8,745 bases of DNA, taken from contig JACQMA010000050.1 in assembly GCA_016203825.1 (NCBI GenBank), forward strand, positions 1 to 8,745, given 5' to 3'. Position 1 is the first letter of the stretch, and the number at the start of each line of letters is the position of its first letter. Below the pieces are notes generated by a model that ran no database searches, was not told the origin of the DNA, and saw nothing but the letters and a program-made list of their open reading frames with translations. The translations under genes were made by a program, and so were the position numbers. This document shows positions 1 through 6,148 of the stretch, piece after piece. Source of the DNA: Deltaproteobacteria bacterium (GTDB taxonomy: Bacteria > UBA10199 > 2-02-FULL-44-16).

Positions 1-1288
1 CTTCCATATAGACCGCGATGAATCCCGGAAACTTCATAACCTGACCCGTGGCACGAAAGAGATACCGCGCAGCAGCACGGATATCAAAACCGGTTTGGTC
101 GAAAATGGCCGGATTCATTTGCGATGCAACAAAACGTTTCCAAATGAGATCATAGAGTCGATAGACATCACGTTCGAGGTACGACTCCACGGCTTCAGGC
201 GGATAGGCCATCGATGTGGGACGAACCGCCTCGTGGGCATCTTGCGCCCCCTTTTTACTCTTATAGATATTGGGCGTTTCCGGCAGTTGTTCTTTGCCAA
301 ATTTGGCTCCAATGAACTCGCGTACTTCCGCAAGTGCTGAATCCGCCGTACGAGTGGAATCGGTACGCATGTAGGTAATAAGACCGACGGGTCCCTCTTT
401 GCCGATTTCAAGACCTTCATAGAGCATTTGCGCGAGTGTCATCGTCTTCTTGGCGGTAAACCCAAGCTTTCGCGCTGCTTCTTGCTGGAGTTTACTCGTC
501 GTAAAGGGTGGCGACGGACGACGTTTTCGTTCGCTGCGCGTGATCGATTCGAGAATGAAAGGTTTTCCCTTGAGATCGGCCAGCACTTTGTTCGCCGCGG
601 GTGCCTTCTCCAGTTTGAAATCCTTGCCGTCGATCTTGACGAGTTTCGATTCAAACGGCGGCGGTTTGCTTCCTTCGAGATGCGCCAAGATCGACCAGTA
701 TTCCTCGGCACGAAAGGCATCGATGTCTTTTTCGCGATCGCAGACGATGCGCACGGCAACCGATTGGACGCGACCGGCCGAGAGGCCGCGTCGAACTTTT
801 TCCCACAGCAGCGGACTGATTTGGTACCCGACGAGCCGATCGAGAATGCGACGGGCCTGCTGCGCTTCAAAAAGATCGGGATTCAATTCCACCGGATGTT
901 TGATCGCTTCTTTGATGGCACTGGCCGTGATTTCATTAAAGAGGGCGCGGTGAATTTTTGGAGTCGCTTTTTTTGATTTCGCCGCCAAACGAATTTCTTC
1001 GGCCACATGCCAGGCGATCGCCTCGCCTTCGCGATCCGGGTCAGGGGCCAAATAAACGGCATCGGCCTTCACCGCGGCATCAGTGATCTTTTTGAGAATC
1101 TTGGCCTTGCCCCGAATGACGACGTACTCCGGTGCAAAGTCCTTCTTGATATCGACGCCGAGTTTTTTCTCGGGCAGGTCTTTGACATGTCCTACCGAAG
1201 CCTGGACCTCAAAACCTCTGCCTAAATATTTTTTGATCGTCTTCGCCTTCGCCGGCGATTCAACGATAACCAGATTCCCCACACTCAC
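1..1288 (-). CDS. topA: DNA topoisomerase I (type IA), N-terminal part, truncated by the window edge
   Basis: This enzyme relaxes negatively supercoiled DNA by cutting one strand through a 5'-phosphotyrosine bond. About 429 residues are visible, roughly half the usual length; the C-terminal part, including any zinc ribbons, lies beyond base 1. The TOPRIM domain opens with VIVESPAKAKTI (residues 7-18) and carries the acidic Mg-binding motif DPDREGEA (about 83-90). The active-site motif GLITYMRTDST places the catalytic tyrosine at about residue 306. RRGLSAGRVQS, typical of the family, is also readable. The frame is open throughout, with no frameshift seen. The start is a GTG whose last two bases lie in the dprA stop (GTGA, 4-bp overlap); a second in-frame GTG two codons later is an alternative. 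The overlap implies translational coupling to dprA in one operon. The assignment is secure. Confidence 0.97.
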   Translation of the reverse strand, partial: MSVGNLVIVESPAKAKTIKKYLGRGFEVQASVGHVKDLPEKKLGVDIKKDFAPEYVVIRGKAKILKKITDAAVKADAVYLAPDPDREGEAIAWHVAEEIRLAAKSKKATPKIHRALFNEITASAIKEAIKHPVELNPDLFEAQQARRILDRLVGYQISPLLWEKVRRGLSAGRVQSVAVRIVCDREKDIDAFRAEEYWSILAHLEGSKPPPFESKLVKIDGKDFKLEKAPAANKVLADLKGKPFILESITRSERKRRPSPPFTTSKLQQEAARKLGFTAKKTMTLAQMLYEGLEIGKEGPVGLITYMRTDSTRTADSALAEVREFIGAKFGKEQLPETPNIYKSKKGAQDAHEAVRPTSMAYPPEAVESYLERDVYRLYDLIWKRFVASQMNPAIFDQTGFDIRAAARYLFRATGQVMKFPGFIAVYME

Positions 1289-2115
1289 CCCCGAAGTTGA
1301 TACCGATGTCCCACGACCTCAACCACTTTGCCTTCTAAAACCAATTGCGTCAGCATACTGGCGGCTTCACGCGGCGCTTGTCCCATCTTCGCTGCAAATT
1401 CCTCGAGAGAAAAGATTGTAGCAGAAGAAGCGAGTGAGGGCGAGCCCTTAGCAGGAGGAATAAAAAAATCAAGATGGGCGATGACATCTCCCGCGGTTTC
1501 GACGGGGATCGCCCCTTGTTTGAGAAGTCCATTGCTGCCTGCCGTCTGCACACGTCCCGCTTCACCGGGGACCGCAAAGACATCGCGCCCCTGCTCAAGC
1601 GCCAAGCGCGCAGTGATGAGCGAACCACTCTTGACACCCGCCTCGACCACGACGACACCCAGCGAGAGACCGCTGATAATCCGATTGCGCTGCGGAAAAT
1701 GCGAGGCATAGGCCCCGGTACCCAGGGAAAATTCCGAGATGATGAGTCCCTGGCGTTCGATCCGTTCGGCGAGAAAGCGATTGCGCTCCGGCGTTGGAAC
1801 ATCGACGCCGCTCCCCAAAACCGCGATCGTGAAACCACCGGCATCGAGTGCGCCAAGATGAGCAGCGGCATCGATGCCAAACGCCATGCCACTGACCACG
1901 GTGACGCCCGCCTTGGCGAGACCCGCCGCGATATCGAACGCCACACGTTTCCCAACATCGGTCGCCTTGCGCGCACCGACGATCGCAACGCACGTTGCAT
2001 CAAGCGCACGTCGATCACCCCGAAACCATAGCTTCGGCGGTGGATCGTGAATTTCTTTCAGGAATTTTGGATACGCTTCGTCGTGGAGAAAAAAACAATC
2101 GCACCGGGACTTCAT
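1285..2115 (-). CDS. dprA: DNA-processing protein DprA (Smf)
   Basis: DprA binds incoming single-stranded DNA during natural transformation and loads RecA; it acts in the cytoplasm. The 276-residue protein has the DprA Rossmann-like (SLOG-type) core: GARKAT at 47-52, SGMAFGIDAAAH at 75-86, FPQRNRIISGLS at 140-151, GSLITA at 164-169 and FAVPG at 180-184. After a linker, residues 232-276 look like the small C-terminal winged-helix domain (SLEEFAAKMG... then VLEGKVVEVVGHRYQL). It is shorter than the roughly 360-residue homologues because the N-terminal SAM/helix-hairpin region is missing or nearly so. The ATG is preceded by GAGGGGG at Shine-Dalgarno distance. It begins 42 bp after the HU-family gene and its TGA overlaps the topA start, so the three genes probably form one transcript. 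Pairing of dprA with topA is common in bacteria. Confidence 0.96.
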   Translation of the reverse strand: MKSRCDCFFLHDEAYPKFLKEIHDPPPKLWFRGDRRALDATCVAIVGARKATDVGKRVAFDIAAGLAKAGVTVVSGMAFGIDAAAHLGALDAGGFTIAVLGSGVDVPTPERNRFLAERIERQGLIISEFSLGTGAYASHFPQRNRIISGLSLGVVVVEAGVKSGSLITARLALEQGRDVFAVPGEAGRVQTAGSNGLLKQGAIPVETAGDVIAHLDFFIPPAKGSPSLASSATIFSLEEFAAKMGQAPREAASMLTQLVLEGKVVEVVGHRYQLRG

Positions 2116-2157
2116 TCAACCCCCTCGCCCTGGCGCGATGTGGTGAGAACAACTTGC

Positions 2158-2451
2158 TTATGATTCAGATGACGGCTTTCCGTCAACCCTGTCTTTCAGT
2201 TCCTTGCCCACCTTGAAGAACGGCAGGCGCTTCGGCTTCACGTTGATCGACTGCCCCGTTCGAGGATTGCGGCCAACATAAGAACCATACTCCTTGACCG
2301 CAAAACTTCCTAACCCCCTGATTTCAATGCGGTCACCACGGGCCATCGCCTGCGTCATCGAATCAAAAATCAAATTCACCACTTCTTCGGCCTTATTTTT
2401 GGTCACTTTCGTCTTCTCAGAAACGATTTCAACCAGTTGCGACTTATTCAT
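2158..2451 (-). CDS. HU/IHF-family nucleoid DNA-binding protein
   Basis: This is a 97-residue histone-like protein that bends DNA as a dimer. The dimerisation helices occupy about residues 1-40. The beta-sheet and arm follow with RIEIRGLGSF (41-50) and the arm-tip motif GRNPRTG (60-66), whose proline (about 63) intercalates into the minor groove. The closing helix is FFKVGKELKDRV (78-89). The mix of IEIRGLGSF and GKELKDR is closer to IHF than to the canonical HU of E. coli, but I cannot assign a subunit, so no symbol is given. The frame stays open 24 codons further upstream, but ATG 2451 is preceded by a good GGAGG six bases away and begins exactly where the family begins (MNKSQLVE). It is first in the operon with dprA and topA and has a plausible promoter upstream. 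Confidence 0.95.
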   Translation of the reverse strand: MNKSQLVEIVSEKTKVTKNKAEEVVNLIFDSMTQAMARGDRIEIRGLGSFAVKEYGSYVGRNPRTGQSINVKPKRLPFFKVGKELKDRVDGKPSSES

Positions 2452-2513
2452 TTTTCGCCTCCATTTCTCCCTGCGTTTCGGCGAACACGAGTAATCCAGC
2501 GATATCACACAAG

Positions 2514-2543
2514 AATTTACCATTTTGCCCTGGGGGGTGTCAA
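2514..2543 (-). promoter_or_regulatory. Sigma-70-type promoter for the HU-dprA-topA operon
   Basis: On the minus strand a perfect -35 box TTGACA (2543-2538) is followed by an 18-bp spacer and TAAATT (2519-2514). The latter matches the -10 consensus at 4 of 6 positions and is preceded by an extended -10 element (TGG). It sits in the 111-bp gap between the C39-like gene and the HU-family gene, about 60 bp upstream of the HU start. The call rests on sequence match only. Confidence 0.55.
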
Positions 2544-2562
2544 TTGAGGATTCCGAACTCCT

Positions 2563-3216
2563 TTAGGAGGCCTTCTGGGGCACCTTGGCGGAGAGTTTGA
2601 TCGCTAAAAGGTTTTTTTCGTGTTTGGTGGGATATCCCAGCGCCGCCTCAAAAACCTTGCGCGTGACGGTGAGCCATGGCCGTGGCGGAAGCCCCGGATC
2701 GTGGAGGAGGACATCTTTCTCCCCCATTTCACAGACAACAACGAAGTGGCCGGAGTAACCAGCCTGCCCCGCGAGGCACGCGGCGTTGATGTTACATATA
2801 ATGATAGAGCCATCCTTGAGAAACTGTTGAAAGTCCTTGATCGTGGGCAGCCGCACCTCGAGCGGGGCCGTCACCGCAAACTCACGGGCAAAGATAACTT
2901 CTTGTTTCATCTCGCTCATCGCAATCTGCGTGCGTCCAACTTCTTCACCACATTTTTCTAAAATATAGGCCTCACCCCGATCGGCCAGCGCGCGATAGTC
3001 AGATTCTTCGATGAGGCGCACGTCATAGCCACGCTTCAGAAGCCATAGCATCGCCGCAGTCGGCCATGTCCACTTTCCCGGCAATTTAGCGGAGATCGTG
3101 TCCAACTCGTCGTACGAATAATCGCGGTCCGGCTCAAAGACCTTGAGCGCCATCTTGAGCGCCGCCTGCCAGCAATGCGTCCCGTCACCGGTGTTGGGGT
3201 AAAAAGGAATGTTCAT
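2563..3216 (-). CDS. C39-like (papain-fold) cysteine peptidase homologue, no signal peptide
   Basis: The 217-residue protein opens with IPFYPNTGDGTHCWQAALKM, which resembles the active-site segment of C39-like peptidases. The candidate nucleophile is Cys15, the histidine is His157 in GYSGHFVVV, and the acidic partner is Asp173 in LLHDPG. This C...H...D order and the GHFVVV / HDP strands are typical of the fold. There is no signal peptide or transmembrane segment, so it is probably cytoplasmic, unlike the C39 domains of bacteriocin exporters. The frame remains open to an ATG at 3261. I chose ATG 3216 because homologues begin close to this IPxY motif; neither start has a clear Shine-Dalgarno sequence, so the start is uncertain. 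It is transcribed divergently from the secreted Ser-rich gene. The substrate is unknown, and activity is inferred from the conserved residues only. Confidence 0.75.
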   Translation of the reverse strand: MNIPFYPNTGDGTHCWQAALKMALKVFEPDRDYSYDELDTISAKLPGKWTWPTAAMLWLLKRGYDVRLIEESDYRALADRGEAYILEKCGEEVGRTQIAMSEMKQEVIFAREFAVTAPLEVRLPTIKDFQQFLKDGSIIICNINAACLAGQAGYSGHFVVVCEMGEKDVLLHDPGLPPRPWLTVTRKVFEAALGYPTKHEKNLLAIKLSAKVPQKAS

Positions 3217-3254
3217 GGCTGAAAATTTATCATGCTCAGAGAGACAAGTCATTA

Positions 3255-3292
3255 TTCTCATTTTGAGAACACATTCTTATTTTGATCATCAA
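3255..3292. promoter_or_regulatory. Two inverted repeats in the divergent intergenic region, possible operators or activator sites
   Basis: TTCTCA-TTT-TGAGAA (3255-3269) and TTGAT-C-ATCAA (3282-3292) are perfect short inverted repeats about 80-130 bp upstream of the sigma-54 promoter at 3372-3387. That is the usual range for an enhancer-binding activator. They also lie just upstream of the chosen start of the divergent C39-like gene. Their role is inference; arms of 5-6 bp in an AT-rich stretch can arise by chance. Confidence 0.3.
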
Positions 3293-3371
3293 CGGATACC
3301 CATGATGAAGAACCTGCCTGCCCAAGTTATTGTTGTTGCAGAAAAAATTGAAACAGGAAACCGGTGTAAAG

Positions 3372-3387
3372 TGGCACGATATATGCT
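3372..3387 (+). promoter_or_regulatory. Sigma-54 (-24/-12) promoter
   Basis: TGGCACGATATATGCT matches the RpoN consensus TGGCAC-N5-TTGCW with one mismatch. The invariant GG (3373-3374) and GC (3385-3386) are separated by exactly 10 bp. The predicted transcription start, near 3398, leaves a leader of about 40 nt containing GGAGG and the ATG at 3438. No sigma-70 pair with correct spacing is visible here. If real, the downstream secreted protein needs an AAA+ activator, so its expression would be conditional. Confidence 0.7.
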
Positions 3388-3437
3388 ACCTTTAGCAGCA
3401 GTGAGGAAAAATTGAACTTCTCCCGTGGAGGTTGATC

Positions 3438-4451
3438 ATGAAAAATTCTCATCTCACAGGTCGCTCATTCCTCTTTTTTTTGAGCCTCGCTACCATTTAC
3501 GTGATGGGCACTGCACAATCATCTTCCGGAGGAGGATGCAGTGGGTCATCGCCCAATATTGGGACTGGTTCTTCTTCCGGCAGTGGAAGTAGCTCTTCCT
3601 CATCTAGCAGCAGCGGATCAAGCAGCTCCTCCGGTGGAGGGACCAGTAGCAGTTCAGGCAGTACCTCTAGTGGTGGGGGAAGTACCAGTGGATCGGGCAG
3701 CACATCCAGTGATGGAAGCGAGAGTGGAGACTCTTCTACAAGCGACCTTGGATGTGGTTGTTCGGCTGGTTGCACGACGAATCCTGACGGGAGTGAAACA
3801 TGCAATTGGAGTTGCAGTGATGGGAGTGGTGGTGCTTGCACGAGGAATGTTGACGGGGGCGTAACGTGCCCTGGGAGCGAGGGTGGTTGCAGTGGGAGCG
3901 GAGGAAGCAGTGGCGGTAGTAGTACGAGCGAGAGCAGTGGTGGTGATGGACCGCAACCTTACCTCTCGTTTGGGAGAATTGTACCCTTCAATTTGAATAT
4001 CCTCTATCCAAACGGTGAAACTGACAACTGGAGTGACTCAGAAAACACAAGGCCAAGGGGAATATTTCTTGAATTTGACTGGGACTATGGAGATATGCAG
4101 GACCCGCAATTTGTTGCGTCGAGTCTTACCAATGAGAATATACGGCTGACGACTGCCGGCGAAACGAGTCAACAGATCAATCTTGCCATGACGATAGTGA
4201 GGGAAAATGAATATGAAGGGTCACCCGGAAAGCTTCGTGTTGTTGCGGATGGTACCGGGGGTGCCTTTTGGTCGTGCAGAACCTATACGCTGACGATGAT
4301 GGGTGGGCCATCGGGTGTCCTGGTTACGCACGGGGAGCGGCAATATGAGCTATCCGATGACGAAGGGAACCCAGTCCCCTCTGAAACAGTAACGTTTGCA
4401 GTACAACAATTTAATGGAGATGCATGCGACCGCGTCTACTGGCCGCAATAA
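3438..4451 (+). CDS. Secreted Ser/Gly-rich, Cys-containing surface protein (hypothetical)
   Basis: I recognise no named family. The 337-residue protein starts with a Sec-type signal peptide: a basic n-region, hydrophobic FLFFLSLATIYVMG (about 11-24), and probable cleavage near GTAQ-SS. There is no lipobox cysteine at the right distance. Residues 28-100 are almost pure Ser, Gly and Thr, a low-complexity stalk or linker. Residues 106-151 carry eight cysteines and two related units, CTTNPDGSETC (112-122) and CTRNVDGGVTC (134-144). A second Ser/Gly linker follows (151-170). The C-terminal part (about 174-337) looks beta-rich; YTLTMMGG...ELSDDEGNPVP...VTF resembles the end of bacterial Ig-like (Big_5-type) domains, and C280 and C330 could pair. 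The start is ATG 3438 with GGAGG six bases upstream. A sigma-54 promoter precedes it, and the next gene overlaps its last 28 bp. Confidence 0.82.
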   Translation: MKNSHLTGRSFLFFLSLATIYVMGTAQSSSGGGCSGSSPNIGTGSSSGSGSSSSSSSSSGSSSSSGGGTSSSSGSTSSGGGSTSGSGSTSSDGSESGDSSTSDLGCGCSAGCTTNPDGSETCNWSCSDGSGGACTRNVDGGVTCPGSEGGCSGSGGSSGGSSTSESSGGDGPQPYLSFGRIVPFNLNILYPNGETDNWSDSENTRPRGIFLEFDWDYGDMQDPQFVASSLTNENIRLTTAGETSQQINLAMTIVRENEYEGSPGKLRVVADGTGGAFWSCRTYTLTMMGGPSGVLVTHGERQYELSDDEGNPVPSETVTFAVQQFNGDACDRVYWPQ

Positions 4452-5017
4452 TCGATATGACTCAACCACCATCACGTCTTCTCTCAGCAGTTAAACGTGC
4501 AACACAGCACGGGTGGTCTGATCCCGTTTCGAAAGAAATCGATCAGGCTGCCAAGGTTTCAACACCTGATGATCTCGCGACGGCAGCAACGCGCCTCGCT
4601 CAGCTTTGTCCCAAGCCCGATGCCGCATCGCTCACGTCATCTCCGTGCAGGACGGTGGAACGACTCTCCGTTCAGGCCGCAGTCAAACGCAACATGCCTC
4701 AACTTCAAAAGGTCTATGACGATGCGAGACTCCGCGATGGAACACTCGAAGCCATGGTCGTCGTTCACGTCACCACAAACACCAACGGTGAACCGCTGCG
4801 CGTGGAGGCGAAGGTTCAACGCTCCGGGGAATCGGTTGTGGAAAAGCGACCCTTCAGCCAACAACAGGCCGAGCGCGTCCTTCGTGAAGATATTGAAAAA
4901 ATCTTCGAGACTATGAAGTTCACCAACCTGAGCGGGCAACCGATGATCCTCGACATACCCATTCGGTTTCATCTCACCCCAAAATCAGCTCCAAAAGCAC
5001 CCTCGAAGCGGCCTTGA
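4424..5017 (+). CDS. AgmX/PglI C-terminal (TonB-like) domain protein
   Basis: The 197-residue protein has a C-terminal domain (about 82-185) with the pattern of the AgmX/PglI family: a helix (VQAAVKRNMPQLQKVYDDARLRDG), two strands (LEAMVVVHVTTNTNGEPLRVEAKVQ), then a helix and MKFTNLSG...DIPIRFHL. This family is found in deltaproteobacterial gliding and envelope proteins and is related to the TonB C-terminal fold. Residues 1-80 are not recognisable and show no convincing transmembrane helix (only LLAAII near the start), so the location is uncertain. ATG 4424 lies inside the preceding gene and has GGAG four bases upstream; an in-frame ATG at 4457 lacks a Shine-Dalgarno sequence. The 28-bp overlap implies coupled expression with the secreted Ser-rich protein, and probably control by the same sigma-54 promoter. 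The last 15 codons overlap the opposite-strand gene. Confidence 0.75.
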   Translation: MRPRLLAAIIDMTQPPSRLLSAVKRATQHGWSDPVSKEIDQAAKVSTPDDLATAATRLAQLCPKPDAASLTSSPCRTVERLSVQAAVKRNMPQLQKVYDDARLRDGTLEAMVVVHVTTNTNGEPLRVEAKVQRSGESVVEKRPFSQQQAERVLREDIEKIFETMKFTNLSGQPMILDIPIRFHLTPKSAPKAPSKRP

Positions 5018-5432
5018 AAATGCGACCGATGGCATTGCTTTCCCTTGGACCGGCGATATTCAAAATCTGAATATGATGATGCTGAAGCCAGGTGGTGAAG
5101 CGTTTGCGATTCACTTTCTTTTGAAGATCAAAGATGAGACACGGCTTATGAAGTTTCTTGGCACACGCAATTGTAAACGCCGTGCCGCCGGTCGGTTTGC
5201 CCCAACTGAGGATCAGCGTCCCATCGGAATCGCGCACATTCCATTCGGTGCGTTGCACATATTCTTCTGAAGGAGTCTCCTGCAACGGATAGCGTACATC
5301 GATCGCGCCATCTTCCGCGAGCCGTCCTTTCGGACACCAGCCGCCACACGGTATGCCGAGTTCGAGCGCCACATCGAGTGCCGCACGATCAACGCCCGTT
5401 TGTCCACCGGAGATGATTTTGGAAAGCTTCAT
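4974..5432 (-). CDS. SLOG-superfamily protein, putative molybdenum carrier
   Basis: The 152-residue protein starts with KIISGGQTGVDRAALDVALE and continues GIPCGGWCPKGRLAEDG (27-43), the hallmark of the small 'putative molybdenum carrier' family. This belongs to the Rossmann-like SLOG superfamily with YpsA, LOG and DprA. Further family features are DGTLILSWGKPTGGTAFTI (about 70-88, a nucleotide-binding-type loop) and the conserved C-terminal NIAGPRES (125-132). The molybdenum role was inferred for a few homologues; the real ligand here is unknown and could be a nucleotide. The length is normal. ATG 5432 fits the family start, but only 9 nt separate it from the end of tRNA-Arg on the same strand, and no Shine-Dalgarno sequence fits. 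Its 3' end overlaps the convergent AgmX-domain gene by 44 bp. Confidence 0.87.
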   Translation of the reverse strand: MKLSKIISGGQTGVDRAALDVALELGIPCGGWCPKGRLAEDGAIDVRYPLQETPSEEYVQRTEWNVRDSDGTLILSWGKPTGGTAFTIACAKKLHKPCLIFDLQKKVNRKRFTTWLQHHHIQILNIAGPRESNAIGRIFKAASRVLLELILG

Positions 5433-5441
5433 GAAAAAATG

Positions 5442-5514
5442 TGACCCCGGCAGGAGTTGAACCTGCGACCTTCTGCTTAGGAGGCGGACGCTCTATCCTC
5501 TGCGCTACGGGGCC
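5442..5514 (-). tRNA. tRNA-Arg (anticodon CCT)
   Basis: The 73-nt cloverleaf decodes AGG. The acceptor stem is GGCCCCG with CGGGGTC (one G-T pair, otherwise Watson-Crick). The D loop is AGAGGATA with GG. The anticodon loop is CTCCTAA, the variable loop AGGTC, and the T arm GCAGG-TTCAACT-CCTGC pairs perfectly. The discriminator is A, and CCA is not encoded (the next bases are CAT). Two non-pairs are visible: G12-A23 in the D stem (GCGC/GAGC) and C29-A41 in the anticodon stem (TCCGC/GCAGA). A run of six T follows its 3' end, then the start of the SLOG gene. Confidence 0.93.
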
Positions 5515-5523
5515 GAATATTTT

Positions 5524-5606
5524 GCGACAGTAAAATTTTCCCCGAAGAACGTGAACGAAGAACGGAACTGTCGCCAAATTTCGTTCTTCGTTTTTCGATC
5601 ACGTTC
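5524..5606 (-). other. Strong dyad region between apt and tRNA-Arg, possible pseudoknot or terminator
   Basis: GAACGTGA (5547-5554) pairs with TCACGTTC (5599-5606), and nested inside it AACGAAGAACG (5554-5564) pairs with CGTTCTTCGTT (5582-5592). The 17-nt loop contains ACTGTCGC (5567-5574), which is the exact complement of GCGACAGT (5524-5531), next to the tRNA 5' end. Drawn as minus-strand RNA, this is an H-type pseudoknot layout. Transcription from apt runs into it, so it may be an apt terminator or 3' structure, or a leader/processing element for the tRNA. No classical U-run follows the hairpin directly, only AAAATTTT 8 bp on. Complementarity is seen directly; function is inferred. Confidence 0.5.
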
Positions 5607-5610
5607 CTTT

Positions 5611-6132
5611 CTATCCATATACAGCCAACGAACACACGGGGGCATGCGTAATTTTTTGGCGGCCGTTCAAGAAAGCGAGTTCGACGACAAACGCGCACTC
5701 AACGACCTTGCCGCCTTGCCTTGCCACCAACTCACATGCGGCATTGGCCGTTCCGCCGGTCGCCAACAAATCATCGATCACCACGACGCGATCGCCCTTT
5801 TTGACGGCATCGACATGCATCTCCACTGTCGCTGAGCCGTATTCAAGATCGTATGAAACACCGACGGACTTATACGGAAGCTTTCCCTGTTTGCGCACGG
5901 GCACAAAGGGAACCTTGAGGTTCAGTGCGAGTGGAGCCCCAAAGAGAAACCCGCGCGAGTCGATCCCGACAATGGCATCGACCTTTTGTTTCCGATAGCG
6001 ATCGACAAAGGTCTTAACGACTTCAGAAAAGACCTCATGGTTTTTGAGGATCGGCGTGATGTCCTTAAAGACGATGCCCGGTTTCGGAAAATCGGGGACA
6101 TCACGGATGTTGTCCTTGATCAGCTGCTCCAT
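5611..6132 (-). CDS. apt: Adenine phosphoribosyltransferase
   Basis: This enzyme salvages adenine by joining it to PRPP to make AMP and pyrophosphate, in the cytoplasm. The 173-residue length is normal. Conserved segments appear in order: DFPKPGIVFKDITPIL (14-29), VGIDSRGFLFG (55-65), the flexible loop VRKQGKLP (79-86), and the PRPP-binding loop VVVIDDLLATGGTA (116-129). The frame stays open 45 codons further upstream into the neighbouring gene, but ATG 6132 is preceded by AAAGGAG at proper spacing and begins where the family does (MEQLIKDNIRDV). It starts 16 bp after the M23 lipoprotein gene, so it is probably the last gene of the surE-pcm-M23-apt operon. A large dyad follows its stop. Confidence 0.97.
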   Translation of the reverse strand: MEQLIKDNIRDVPDFPKPGIVFKDITPILKNHEVFSEVVKTFVDRYRKQKVDAIVGIDSRGFLFGAPLALNLKVPFVPVRKQGKLPYKSVGVSYDLEYGSATVEMHVDAVKKGDRVVVIDDLLATGGTANAACELVARQGGKVVECAFVVELAFLNGRQKITHAPVCSLAVYG

Positions 6133-6148
6133 CGTCGCTCCTTTGTTA

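Noticed and set aside
428..976. Long plus-strand frames opposite topA
   Set aside because: They are antisense to the conserved topoisomerase frame, with no start signal and no recognisable domain.
3348..3376. TTGAAA as a sigma-70 -35 box for the Ser-rich gene
   Set aside because: At 17-bp spacing the -10 position reads GTGGCA. The sigma-54 element fits far better.
3497..3841. Minus-strand Pro/Leu-rich frame opposite the Ser-rich gene
   Set aside because: It is created by the Ser/Gly-codon low-complexity tract read backwards. The plus strand has a signal peptide, a Shine-Dalgarno sequence and a promoter.
1285..5432. DprA and the second SLOG protein as parts of a defence island
   Set aside because: They are in different operons among housekeeping genes, and no nuclease, effector or nucleotide-cyclase partner is present.
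5389..5577. Small minus-strand protein frames running through the tRNA
   Set aside because: Phrases such as AQRIERPPPKQKVAGSTPAG are well-known spurious translations of tRNA-Arg.
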